Assembly: GCA_037179515.1 (NCBI GenBank)
Contig: JAXCGZ010015127.1
Coordinates: 102,501 to 166,500 of the forward strand
From: Halocaridina rubra
Taxonomy: Eukaryota > Arthropoda > Malacostraca > Decapoda > Atyidae
DNA: 64,000 nt
Reading direction: 5' to 3'
The position numbers were made by a program, and so were the translations under genes. Numbering within the stretch: the stretch's first letter is position 1; every line of letters begins with the position of its first letter. A model generated the notes under the pieces. That model did no database searches. It had not been told where the DNA came from and saw only the letters and a program-made list of their open reading frames with translations. Below, one piece after another: positions 24,671 through 35,382 of the stretch.

Positions 24671-24874
24671 GTAGTCGCCGTGGCTCAATCGGTAGCGTCT
24701 CCGACTCTGAGGCCTCAGGTCGAGGGTTCGCGCCCCGTCACGGTCTGAGGTTAGCAAGGGCATGCACTCAGCGTAAGGATAACATCTGCCAAAACAAGTC
24801 CTTCGCAAGAAGGCAACCGTCCTAGCCCTTGGTAGATAAGGGAATCCGTGACGTAAAACCGGAAGAAAAAAATT
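24671..24874 (+). mobile_element. SINE-1, tRNA-derived, full length, with 14-bp target duplication
   Basis: The head resembles a tRNA gene: A box TGGCTCAATCGG (24681-24692) and B box GGTTCGCGCC (24725-24734), which would direct RNA polymerase III. A body of about 110 bases and the tail GTGACGTAAAACCGGAAG with a short A-run follow. AATTAATCAAATTT is present on both sides (24657-24670 and 24875-24888), proving insertion by target-primed reverse transcription. Other copies lie at 41705, 44398 (antisense) and 44833 (sense, truncated). Confidence 0.92.
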
Positions 24875-24949
24875 AATTAATCAAATTTATTTAGAAACGT
24901 AAAATATATTATGCAATCATGTATTTAATCTGGTAGTTTATTAAACTGC

Positions 24950-25861
24950 CTCCGCCCTAATGCACACCTCAACTATGGCTAACGTCTGGTTACCAAAAGC
25001 ACACGTTCAACATAGCTGAGTCACAGTCTGGTTCCAGCTCCAGTAGTGATAGGACCTGCCTAAGTATCTCTGTCCTCTTTTCCTCCTCTCTCACGAGAGC
25101 CAGAAAAAGAAGCAAAGGTTTTTTTTTGTGTGTGTGTGTGTTACCGTTTGTGTTTTAGTGAAAACAAGTGACTGTGTGTGTCATATACCCCAATTATTTT
25201 TGCCTGCTCTTCTCTCTCTTTTATAAGAGTTGGGAAAAAAGGGAAATAGAAAGTGTTCAGGTTTCTATTTTGTTTTTATCTCTTTTGTGATAGGTAGTTG
25301 AAGCCTCATCCTACCAGTGAAGTGAATTTCTCCTCCTCCACTCCATCCCTAATCTGAGGTGGAAGTTTCTACAAGGAAAAAAAACAACCAAAGTATCTCT
25401 GTTTTCTGTTTTCTTTTCTTCCTCTCTCACGAGAGCCAAAGAGAGAATTAGAAAGATTTTTGTGCTTTTGTGTTGTTTTGTTTGGTTGAACACACATTAT
25501 TGTGTGTTCCATAATTCTATAGAAAGTGTTCAAATTTCAACCTTGCATTTATTGTATTTGCTTTTCCCTCTGTTTAGAGAGCTGGGAAGATAAATAAAAA
25601 AAATCACGTGGTGCTGAGCATACTGTGTGGTGTGTCTCATAACCAAAGTGATCCGTTGCATAATTTCTGTTTGCACTCCCCTCTCCCACGAGAGTTGGGA
25701 AGAAAGATAGAAGACTTTTTTAGTGATAAAGTGTTGTAGTGTTCCAATTAAGTGAAGTGATCCAGCCACAAGGCCCCTATATTTTATTAAACGAAATTGA
25801 CAAACAGTGCAAGTGATATATACTTAGTGAAATCTGTGGTGTCCATGACTAGTTGTTAGTC
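24950..25861 (+). other. 5' untranslated region of RNase-H LINE 2, with repeated hairpins
   Basis: Four imperfect repeats share a pyrimidine run, a palindromic core and a purine-rich follow-up. CTCTCACGAGAG occurs at 25088-25099 and 25424-25435, CTCTCCCACGAGAG at 25681-25694, and a diverged form (CTCTTTTATAAGAG) near 25217. Between them are T-rich blocks and GTG repeats. No ORF is present. The outer boundary near 24950 is approximate. Confidence 0.6.
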
Positions 25862-27241
25862 ATGGCCTCTGCCGCTTCTCCTGCTCCCCCCCAGAGGGGG
25901 GAATGGAACTCGACCCCTCTCAAGAGGGGTGGACGGTTTTGGGAAAGAAGAGGCCAAGGACGGCCTCTGGCAGCAGCTAGGAGAGTGCTGCTGGCCCCAG
26001 TTCCCCCCCCCAGCCCCAAAGACCGATAGAGAGCCCATATCAAAGTTCAAAGTTCAGACTCCTTCCACTAAAGAGGCATATGACCTAATCAGAGAGTTGG
26101 AAGACCAACTCACCGAGTTTGGCTGCAAAATTAAGCCTAATGTACAGGATGAATTTATCATCCACCCATCCTCAGCAGAAGCCGCAGAGAAGATCCGCAG
26201 CCTCAAATAACCTCACTTGACAGAAATGAGCCCTGCCCAAAATTAAGGAAATACATCCTCATTGGCTTCCCTGTTGCTTGGTCAGTTGACCTGCTAACCA
26301 AGCAAACGTATAATACGGCTGCCTCACGTTGCTCCTCCACAATAGAGGGCCAGACCGTCCCCTCAAAACAAGTTCTGGTCCACATCTGTGGTCCACCCCC
26401 TTCGCAAGTAAACCTTGGCATCTGGGGCAAATTCAACGTAAGAGACTACATTCCTGAACCACTGAGATGTTTCTGGTGTCAAAGATTTGGGCACCATAGA
26501 AATACTTGCCATCTCCAAGAGAGATGTGTAATCTGCAGTGGGAGACATTCCACTGACCGCTGCCTCGACAAATTCAAGGCCAATGAAGCAACAGTTGCCA
26601 AGTGCCCAAACTGTAAGGGAAACCATCACGCATGGAACAACCGCTGCCCAGAAAGGATGAAGAGAATTCCTCAAAGAGTCCCTCCCTCTGCCCCTGTCAC
26701 CAATCACACCACCTCCAACTTCACCCCAGCTCCTCCCTCCACCTCCAATCCTTGGCAAAGGCCCCTTCCTGCCCCACTCACACCTAACCTCCCCACCAAA
26801 AACCCACCACACAACACCAACCCAGCTCCTAACACACATATCACACCTCCTACAGTTTCCACCCCTACACCAAGTCCATCCACCCCATCACACAACACAC
26901 ACTCCTACCATCCCCCAAACAACACTCACAACCCTACCATCCCCTCACGCAACACTCACACCAACACCTCCACCCCATGCAACACTCAAACACACAATAC
27001 AGTCACATGCAACACTCAGACCACACACACACCCGCTCACCACACCAGGTCCAGGGACCCTAGAATTAAATCCCATACCCCCACACCTCAACAGCCTATC
27101 CAGACACCTTCCTCTGCCTCCTCTTCCCAACAGCAAACCCTCTTCACAGTAGATGAGCTCACCAACATTATTATTCAAGCCATACAGGCAGCCGTCCGAC
27201 TCCTCGAAACCAGAGCCTCTCCTCAAGATGCCTACAATTGA
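25862..27241 (+). pseudogene. ORF1 of RNase-H LINE 2 (gag-like), two compensating frameshifts
   Basis: Starts ATGGCCTCTGCC at 25862. The frame is lost at a nine-C run (about 26003-26011), continues in another frame to near 26210 (STKEAYDLIRELEDQL), then returns to the original frame to the TGA at 27239-27241. Three zinc knuckles lie at about 26465-26650: CFWCQRFGHHRNTC, CVICSGRHSTDRC and CPNCKGNHHAWNNRC. A Pro/Thr/Asn-rich segment of roughly 130 residues follows (26690-27090). Intact length would be about 460 residues. The knuckles identify an I/Jockey-type ORF1, which binds element RNA. Confidence 0.85.
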
Positions 27242-27350
27242 GTCGTCGAAGTAGCCCACTCCATTGTTACCCATGCCCTTGTCTCCAGAACCCACCACCA
27301 GCCTCAACAACCCACCACTCCTACCACCTCCTCTTCCTTAAATCATCAAG

Positions 27351-29519
27351 ATGTTTAATCTCAGGATCCTACACTGGAACGCGCAGGGTCTCAGACACAA
27401 GGTACATTATCTTGAAGAAACCCTGAGCCCAGACCAAAACACTCCAATAATCTCAGGATACAAAGGATTCTACCAGCACTGTTCTCCAGGGGAGAACAGA
27501 GGCAGTGCCACCTTCATCAGGAAAAACCTGTTAGCCAAGGAAATAACCCAACCGGTCCACTGTGGCGAAGATGTCCACATCCTCACTGTTAACATCAAAC
27601 TTCAGGGCAGCTGTATAGATCTGTACAACATTTACAGACAACACAATGGTGGCTTAGACCTGACTACCCTCTTTGGGCTAGCCAGTCATCGTGACTTAGT
27701 AATAGGAGGAGACTTCAATGTGCACCATCCAAGATTCAGGCATGAGCACCCCTGTGCTGCAGGCAGACACATCATGAGCCTGCTGGACGACCAAGAAGAC
27801 ATCTCCCTTCTCAACAATCATGAACCAACACACGACAGAGGTGGAATACTGGACCTCACCTTTGTCTCCAACTCCCTAAAGCAAGACGCCACATGGAGAG
27901 TTCATCCCCTGGTCACAAGCAACCACTATGGGATCCATTTCATGCTGCCAATTCCTGAAATCTTCCAAATCCCTGCTCCTCCCCCTCGATGGAATTTCAA
28001 GAAGGCCGACTGGGGCCGATTCCAGGAGCACCTCAGCAATTGATTTTCAGCTTAATCACCATCCGAAGACATCGACCAAGCAGAGGCTGAGCTAGTCAAT
28101 GCCCTGCAAGCTGCAGCAAACTCCTCCATCCCCCTCTGCAAACCACAACACACCACTCATCAGGACAGATGGTACTACTGTGACAGAGTTAAAGAACTCA
28201 ATCACTGGCTCAACGTCATCCTGAAAATGCACAGGAAACGTCACACTGAAGACTCCTACCGCACTCTCCAGGCAGTCAAAGAACATCTCCATGAAGAGAC
28301 ATGCACCATTAAGAGGAAAAAATGGCTAGGGTGGTGTTCCACCCTAGATGCTCACACCTCTGTGGGCCAGATGTGGAGGAGCATTAACTCTTTTGCTAAA
28401 GGTAAACCTCCTAAAATCATCCCCCACAGGGATCCTAGCAGGACAGCAGAAGAACTCTCCGTCAAATTTGCGGGTAGAGCAAGCTCCAACCAGCTCCCCA
28501 ACACCACCAGAACAACTCTTCAGGACCTCACCACTGCAAGATGGGAAGAAATAGAAGAGGCCATCAACAGTGAAGACGAAACAGATGCCCCATTCTCTCT
28601 GACTGAGCTACTAAGAGTAAGCAAAAGCTCTAAGAACACAGCCCCAGGTGCTGATAGAATCACATACACAATGGTTCAAAATATGGGGCCCCAAGGGGAG
28701 CTTGCTCTGCTCTCTGATCAATTCGACATACACACGAAGAATCAGACCAGCCTCATGGAACAGAGCAGACATTCAGCCCATCCTAAAACCACAGAACCCT
28801 GACAACCCTCGCCCCATCTCCTTCCTAAGCTGCCTGAGCAAGACAGCAGAAATGATGGTACTTAACAGTGTCTGCTGGAAATGCCCACCCTTCCCAGAAA
28901 ACATGTTTTCCCATCAGCCTGGCTTAGGCACTACAGAATGCATAGCCTCCATGCTATCATTTATCAACAACTGCCGTGGATACATCGTTTTTCTAGACCT
29001 AGAGAAGGCCTTTGAACTAGCCAATGTGCCAGCAATACTCTCAGCTCTCGTTTCAAAGCAGATCAAAGGTAACCTTCTCTCATGGATCAAGCAGAGTCTA
29101 CAAAACCGTAGTACATGAGTCAAAGTAGATGGGCACTACTCCACCTACAAAAACCACGAAAATGGGACCCCCCAAGGTGGAATCCTTAGCCCCTTCCTCT
29201 TTAATTGTCTCATGGAAAAACTCATGGACATCGCACTACCACATGGACCAAACTCTTCAATCATGCGGATGACTTTGCCCTCGTAACAATAGGCGACAAA
29301 AGCTCTAACAAGACACAGCACTGCCTCACCAAGCTTCACCAAGCCTCCATCTCCCTCAGAGTTAAAATCAATGCCCGCAAAACCAAGGCCCTTCCCATCC
29401 ACCAGTGGAGACCAGACACTAATCTGGTCATAGGTAATGAGCATGTGGACTGGGTTACCAAGCACCAATACCTGGGTGTAATCATTGATGGCAGACTAAC
29501 CTTTGGACCTGAAATTTAA
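27351..29519 (+). pseudogene. ORF2 of RNase-H LINE 2, endonuclease and RT part, broken
   Basis: Begins MFNLRILHWNAQGLR, the endonuclease N-terminus. Compared with the copy at 56446-52740 it lacks 42 in-frame bases after 27416, including the residues around the metal-binding glutamate (VQET). GGDFNVHH, LDLTFVS and the C-terminal block remain. Stops lie at 28041 (TGA) and 28053 (TAA), a frame change near 28712, a stop at 29116-29118, another frame change near 29245 and a TAA at 29517-29519. RT motifs seen: PRPISFLSC, FLDLEKAFELAN, GTPQGGILSPFLFN and HADD in place of YADD. Confidence 0.87.
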
Positions 29520-31007
29520 CACTTGTGCGACAAGTGCAGCCAGCGACAAGCGGTCCTTCGTCGGATGTTGGGCCTCTACAATGGTGCATCATTTAATGTC
29601 CTCAGAAGCTTCTATGTACAAGCCATACGCAGCCTCATAGACTATGCTTGTCCCACACTCTGGCTACTAAAAGACCAACAGTGGGACAAGATAGAAGTCA
29701 TTCAAAACAAGGCCATACGTACCATGCTAAGAGCCCCCATGTGGACCAAGAGAGAAAACATCCAGATGGAATCGGGACTCATGCCACTCAAACTCAGAGC
29801 TCAGCAAAGACTGACCCTCCTTGTGGCCAAAACCACCACTGCCCAACATAAATGCCTTGCTGGCACAAATCTCCATCTAGCCCTCAATCGCCACCCCAAC
29901 CACCATCCTAGAAGCTGGTCAGCCAAGGTCTGCGCTAGCCTGCAAGCACTGCCAGTCAGGGAGGACATCCTACCCAAGATACAGGACACTCCGCTTCCTA
30001 AATACAGATGCCCACCCCCATGGAATGACCAACCACTTCACATAAAGATCGAGCTCCCTGACAACCCCAAAAGCTTGGTGAACCCGCTTGTCCTTAAAAA
30101 CATATACAAGGACAAAATTCAGAGCTGGAGCAGGCCAAACTCTCAAGTCTACTACACTGACAGTTCAGTAAATCAAGAAACTGGAGCCTCAGCCGCCACC
30201 TTCACCACTGGAAACCACGTCCTATCCTGGAGACTGTCAAACTCCTGCTCATCACTCCAGACTGAGCTTGTTGCCATAGCCAACGCCCTCGACTTCTTCA
30301 TCCAGCAAGGAGCTGACCATGCCCTAATTCTCTCTGACTCTAAAGGCGCCTTACAGGCCACCAAGAAGCCACTCCTCAGAGACAATGTACGTATCATCAC
30401 CACCATCCTCAGCCACTACCACAGGACGACCAGCCTTGGAAAAGCCATCACTCTTGCCTGGATTCCCAGCCACGTTGGCATCAAGGGAAATGAGGAAGCC
30501 GATCAAGCCGCCAAACAAGCCACTCTCAGAGCAGAAATCCAAATATCTCTGCCTCCTGGGATTCAACAGATTAAAAATAAAGCCACCAAGTCACTCCTTA
30601 ATGCCTTAATAACTAAACACAACCTGTGCACAGACATTGGCTCCCCCTCCACCTGGTGGTACAAAGCCACCCCTGATCTTCAGCGAATCACCCTACCTAA
30701 GAACCTTCGACGAAGCACGGTGGGCAATGTGTACCGTCTGAGACTCGGGTACAAGTGCACCTGGCGAATAGTGGATGATGTCATCAGGGAATATACCTTT
30801 TGCCAGGTAGCCTCACCACATCCACTGCTCCACTACATCCTCGAATGTGATTCCTTTTCAGAAATTCGACGGAAAACTGGTGCCCCCGCAACATCCAGCG
30901 AAGACCCAAATGCCCTTCATGTTGCTAGCTCCATAATCAGACTAGCAACAAACAACTACATGAACAGTCTACTAAATATCATCAGTCAATACCCTCCACC
31001 AAGATAA
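29520..31007 (+). CDS. ORF2 of RNase-H LINE 2, RT thumb, RNase H and C-terminal knuckle (open part)
   Basis: In the same frame as the preceding RT segment but separated by one TAA, this 495-codon stretch is open to the natural stop. It holds the thumb region, then RNase H at about residues 225-345 (YYTDSSVNQETGASAA, LQTELVAIANAL, LILSDSKGALQA, WIPSHVGIKGNEEADQAAK) with the D-E-D residues present. The C-terminal zinc motif of I-group elements follows (FCQV...HYILEC). Without the upstream part it cannot act as a full polymerase. No ATG of its own is needed; it is a 3' fragment of one large ORF. Confidence 0.85.
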   Translation, partial: HLCDKCSQRQAVLRRMLGLYNGASFNVLRSFYVQAIRSLIDYACPTLWLLKDQQWDKIEVIQNKAIRTMLRAPMWTKRENIQMESGLMPLKLRAQQRLTLLVAKTTTAQHKCLAGTNLHLALNRHPNHHPRSWSAKVCASLQALPVREDILPKIQDTPLPKYRCPPPWNDQPLHIKIELPDNPKSLVNPLVLKNIYKDKIQSWSRPNSQVYYTDSSVNQETGASAATFTTGNHVLSWRLSNSCSSLQTELVAIANALDFFIQQGADHALILSDSKGALQATKKPLLRDNVRIITTILSHYHRTTSLGKAITLAWIPSHVGIKGNEEADQAAKQATLRAEIQISLPPGIQQIKNKATKSLLNALITKHNLCTDIGSPSTWWYKATPDLQRITLPKNLRRSTVGNVYRLRLGYKCTWRIVDDVIREYTFCQVASPHPLLHYILECDSFSEIRRKTGAPATSSEDPNALHVASSIIRLATNNYMNSLLNIISQYPPPR

Positions 31008-31345
31008 CCATGTAATAACTCTCTCTCACCTCCAAAACAGGAATTCATTTAAATTGTTTGATGTAAACTAATAATCCTCAACTGAACACTTATGCTTTCC
31101 ATTATCTTTACAGTTTTGCACACCCTCACCTGTGGGCCAAAATAGGAAAGTCCGACCACCCTCAAGAGTGAATACCACCAACAATAACAAGATTTCACCC
31201 CACCTCCTCACCAAATAGGAAAGCCCATTCGCCCGCAAGAGCGAATACCACCTACAATCAACAGAATCTTACCCCACCTGCGGGCCACAAGGGAAGGTCT
31301 GCTCACCCTCAAGGGAAAACATCAAAGAATAAAATTATAAAAGTC
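31008..31345 (+). other. 3' untranslated region of RNase-H LINE 2 with three ~73-bp tandem units
   Basis: Units beginning CACCTGTGGGCC (31129), CACCTCCTCACC (31201) and CACCTGCGGGCC (31276) share AGGAAAG, CCCTCAAGAG/CCCGCAAGAG and GAATACCACC. The same array in reverse lies at 52770-52975. An AATAAA lies at 31328-31333. Confidence 0.75.
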
Positions 31346-31559
31346 TGGTTACTACAAGGATAAAGTAAAGTGTGGTACTGCTTGATCATTATTTTGTTCA
31401 TTCTCCAAAACAAAATCATTAAGGGTGCAAATCTTACTGGCAAAAGCAATAGGAAAAACAGAAAAAAGTAAAGAACATGGACAAACTCAATCAAACATAC
31501 ACAATAGGGTAATCAAATATACACTCATCAATCCAATTTTTGTTGTTGCTTATGTGCCA

Positions 31560-31990
31560 TTAGCTTTTCAAATCGAGGCTTCACTTTGGCCATAGCCACC
31601 CTCATATCTTGGACCAGCCCATCTTGAATGAAGGTAGTTCCTGACTGTTGTTTTGATCAGAAGCATGGTGGAAAATGCCTTCTCATTCAGGTAGGTAGTT
31701 GGAAATGGAACGATCATCTTCAGTGTTTCCCTTGCCAGTCCAGGGAACGCTAAGCTGATCACACTAAAAAACCAGACAATAGTAATGTACGGACTTTTGT
31801 CTGACAACTTTCGTCCACCTGCAAATCAATAAGCTCCTCCTTCAGGTTGTCAAAATCACTTATATCTGCCAGGAAGGGCTGCTGAATTCATTCTGGAAAA
31901 GTATGATCCTTGGAAAAGTACTTTGCCATAGTGGTCTCAAGTTGCAAGAGGTGAGTAACAATATTTCTTCAAACATGGGGCTGATTGCCT
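31560..31990 (-). pseudogene. hAT transposase (ZBED-like) C-terminal fragment
   Basis: On the minus strand two frames show the hAT C-terminal dimerisation region: QQPFLADISDFDNL with EELIDLQVDES near 31880-31810, then AFPGLARETLKMIVPFPTTYL and EKAFSTMLLIKT (31760-31660), and after a frame shift DGLVQDMRVAMAKVKPRFEK to a stop near 31535. These match the general pattern of ZBED5-type hAT proteins. It belongs with the N-terminal pieces at 33960-34570. It is inactive. Confidence 0.72.
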
Positions 31991-32009
31991 TATCCCCAAT
32001 TTTTTTTTC

Positions 32010-32010
<1 letters not shown>

Positions 32011-32101
<91 letters not shown>

Positions 32102-32132
32102 TAATAATAATAATAATAAAATAATGATGATG

Positions 32133-32212
<80 letters not shown>

Positions 32213-32219
32213 AATAATC
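32011..32219. repeat. (TAA)n microsatellite at the 3' side of the RTE-like fragment
   Basis: About 210 bp of AAT/TAA repeat with a few substitutions. Probably the expanded 3' tail of the inserted LINE. Confidence 0.95.
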
Positions 32220-33694
32220 TATCTACCTTGGCTGTCTCCCCCAATTGGAGGGTAGCCGACATAAAAAAAGAAGCAATAAGGGGATTACTTTGCTCTATGG
32301 GCAATGACGAGGGAGCTAGTGACCATTCAGATGGCACTGCTGGTGTGCCACAGCCCATCCTCTCGGCTCTTCCACAACCTGCGTTGCTTTATGAATGCCA
32401 ACTCCCCTACTGCCCCTTCCACAGGGCTACCTTTGTAAGATGCAACCCCTTGGTAACAGCAGATGCCCATCAGAGCTGCGTCACAATCGCTTGCCACTCA
32501 TTCCTATTCCTAGCACACTCACTTGTTTCTCTCACATCCATCCTCCTATCATTCAGGGCTCTTCTTACTTCATCCATCCACCCAAACCTAGGCCTCCCTC
32601 TAGCATTTAACCCATCAACTCTCGCATTCATCACCTTTATCAGCAGTCTTTCATCATCCATCCTTTCCACATGGCCAAACCATCTCAGAACATTCATATC
32701 TACTCTGGCTGCCAATTCTCTCCTCACACCCATTCTTGTTCTTACCACTTCATTCCTAACCCTATCCAATCGAGATACACCAATCATACTCCTCAGGCAT
32801 TTCATCTCAAACACATTTAGTTTCCATCTCTCACTTACTTTCATACCCCATAACTCTGATCCATATATCACAGTTGGCACAATCACTTTCTCATACAAAA
32901 GTTTCTTAACATTCATTTCCAACCCTCTATTATTCATTACTCCTTTCAATGCACCCAACACTTTACATCCTTCATTCACTCTGTGACACACATCTGCTTC
33001 TACTCCACCATTTGCAGCTATAACCGAGCCTAAATACTTAAAATGATCAACTTCCTCATGTGTCTCTCCATTCAACATAACATTCAATCCAGCACCATCC
33101 TCATTTCTTGTACACCTCATAACCTTACTCTTTTCCACATTCCCTCGCAACTTCCTTCTCTCACACACCATTCTAAATTCTGACACTAACTGACACAGCT
33201 TCTCCTCTGAATCTGCCACCACCAAAGTATCATCTGCAAATAGCAACTGATTCAGCTCCCACTCGTTATCATCCCCATCTACCATTCTCAAACCTCAACC
33301 ACGCACTAACTCATTCACCTCTCTTACGACTCCATCAATATACAAATTGAACAACCATGGTGACATCACACATCCCTGTCTCAGTCCCACACACACTGGA
33401 AACCACTCACTCACTTCATTCCCTACCCTAACACAAGCTCTACTGCCCTCATACAAACTCTTCACTGCATGCAACAGTTTACCATCAATTCCATATAACC
33501 TCAAAACATTCCACATTGCCTCTCTATCAAGTCTATCATACGCTTTCTCCAGATCCAAAAATGCAAAATACACATCCTTACCCTTTGCTAAATATTTCTC
33601 ACATAACTGCCTAACTATAAAAATCTGATCTATACAACCTCTATCTCTCCTAAAACCACTCTGCACTTCCGCAATCACATTTTCTGTCTTATCC

Positions 33695-33696
<2 letters not shown>
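32220..33696 (-). pseudogene. RTE-like LINE 3' half: RT core to C-terminus, one stop codon
   Basis: A single frame from 33696 to 32470 is interrupted only by TGA at 33295-33297. Motifs: SGFRRDRGCIDQIF, FLDLEKAYDRLDREAMW, GLRQGCVMSPWLFNLYID, LLFADDTLVV, YLGSVI and WFGHVERM, typical of RTE-like/endonuclease-RT elements. The endonuclease part is missing (5' truncation at a TAA tract). The 250-base 3' UTR ends ATGTCGGCTACCC...GACAGCCA next to (TAA)n, the same tail as in the SINE-3 copies at 42961 and 43561. It lies inside the hAT relic. RT catalytic residues are intact. Confidence 0.85.
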
Positions 33697-33911
<215 letters not shown>

Positions 33912-33959
33912 ACCTTTATATCCTTTATACAATGGGTATTCTGTTACAAATCTAGGAGC

Positions 33960-34570
33960 ACACTTATAAGTAAAGGTCAGTTAGAGTATATATCTTGTTT
34001 CATTGTCATTTGCAAAGCCTCACAGAAGAGTATTCATCTTTAATTTCACAATCCTCAATGTACCGGGTATGCACAATCAGCTAACTCAGATTTGAAGCAT
34101 CATTCGATTCATCCAACGCTGACTATTACAGATGAGATTGTCCTTAATCTCCTAAGTAATCTGGTCCAAGATGTCGCAGCTCATATCTGCAACTCTCCCT
34201 GCAATGACATCTTTGGACAGAAGCATATCCGTCAACTTCCTAGTTGCCTCTATTCCCAAGATCAGTTCTGACATTTGAATGATAAATGGATTAATTAGGT
34301 TTTCCAGAGTTGAATGCAAAGCCTTCTCCCTGATGCATTGGTATGTCACCTCATAGGATGCTTTTAGAGGTAGTTTCTGCACTTTTATTAATCCAAGTTG
34401 AGGTAGTGTATACATTTCTGCTCTTACCTGCAGAGCCTCGAAAGTCTCTTCATGTTCTGCAGCTGGATGCTATGCTTGGTGTTCTCAGAGTCTAGAAGGC
34501 TTCAAGTTAGAGTTGCAAATAATGAAATGGCAAGTCATGCACTGTGCCCGGCCTGGTCCTTTATGATAGT
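33960..34570 (-). pseudogene. hAT transposase (ZBED-like) N-terminal fragment
   Basis: On the minus strand: CMTCHFIICNSNLKPSRL (34538-34488), a BED-type zinc-finger remnant; then KVQKLPLKASYEVTYQCI and a helical block ending ILDQIT (34380-34152); then, after a frame change, LDESNDAS (near 34110), where the first catalytic aspartate of hAT enzymes lies, and HTRYIEDCEIKDE (near 34050). Stops and frame changes break it. The rest of the enzyme resumes at 31990 beyond the RTE-like insertion, with much of the middle missing. Confidence 0.72.
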
Positions 34571-35329
34571 CCAGGAGTGCAGTGAAGCCATACATGAAAC
34601 AAAACAAAGATGCTGGTAGCAAAAGAGCACCAATCAAGATTATAACTTTGATCTTAAAAATTAAATCGATTTGTGTTGACCTTCGGTAATGTTCCTGTAA
34701 AAGAAAAAAAATAAGAAAAATTAACTGCAAGAAATGAAGCAACTAATTATGAGAGATATTAACAAAGATACAGAGACTTAGAAGAACACATATTCTCACT
34801 ACACCGTCGGGGGTGTAGGTAATGATATGTGTGCAAAATATAGTAAGCCAATGATACCTTTAATAAAAACAGCTAAAAAATTTAGTCAGGGTAGGCTCAA
34901 ACATTTTTCAGGCCCATTAAATTGGTGAAGGTTTAAACCATTATCATCAATCCATTCACTTACAAAAATTTATGCGACACTTTCAGGAGAGAGAAAGAGA
35001 TGCTCTATAAGTGAGTTAAGAGCAAATGAGGAAAAATATACCTTCCAATAGTCCTACCAGTAATACTGGAGCTTGAAATTAACACATAACTCAAAGATGC
35101 AGGGATTGTACTGTACTGCTGCACTGCTACTATGAAACTACTTCCGGGAGCAATGCGGTTTCACAGACTCACAGCAGACTTCAGCACAAGTACCAAACGT
35201 GTACCACAAAACTTTGCTACACAGAATTCCTATGAAAGTGTGGAGTGTATGTAAAAATGTAGTACTTTACATCACCATGCGAAAACACATTAACACAGAT
35301 GAAAATCAGGTTAATGTTTATGAAAAAGA

Positions 35330-35331
<2 letters not shown>
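34571..35331. other. Unassigned sequence
   Basis: No coding region, RNA gene or recognised repeat is seen here. A short ATG-initiated reading frame from 35199 enters the following (AC)n tract and continues by chance into the LINE. Confidence 0.5.

Positions 35332-35380
<49 letters not shown>
35332..35380. repeat. (AC)n microsatellite upstream of CR1/L2-like copy P1
   Basis: About 49 bp of AC repeat directly before the 5'-truncated LINE. Confidence 0.95.

Positions 35381-35381
<1 letters not shown>

Positions 35382-35382
<1 letters not shown>

Noticed and set aside
24671..24745. tRNA gene
   Set aside because: A and B boxes are present, but there is no cloverleaf with a proper acceptor stem; the unit continues into a SINE body and has a target duplication.
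26363..26839. Antisense ORFs opposite LINE 2 ORF1
   Set aside because: The sense frame has zinc knuckles; the antisense Gly/Val-rich frames mirror the Pro/Thr-rich segment.
32228..32986. 252-codon plus-strand ORF
   Set aside because: Shadow of the RTE-like RT on the minus strand, which has clear motifs.
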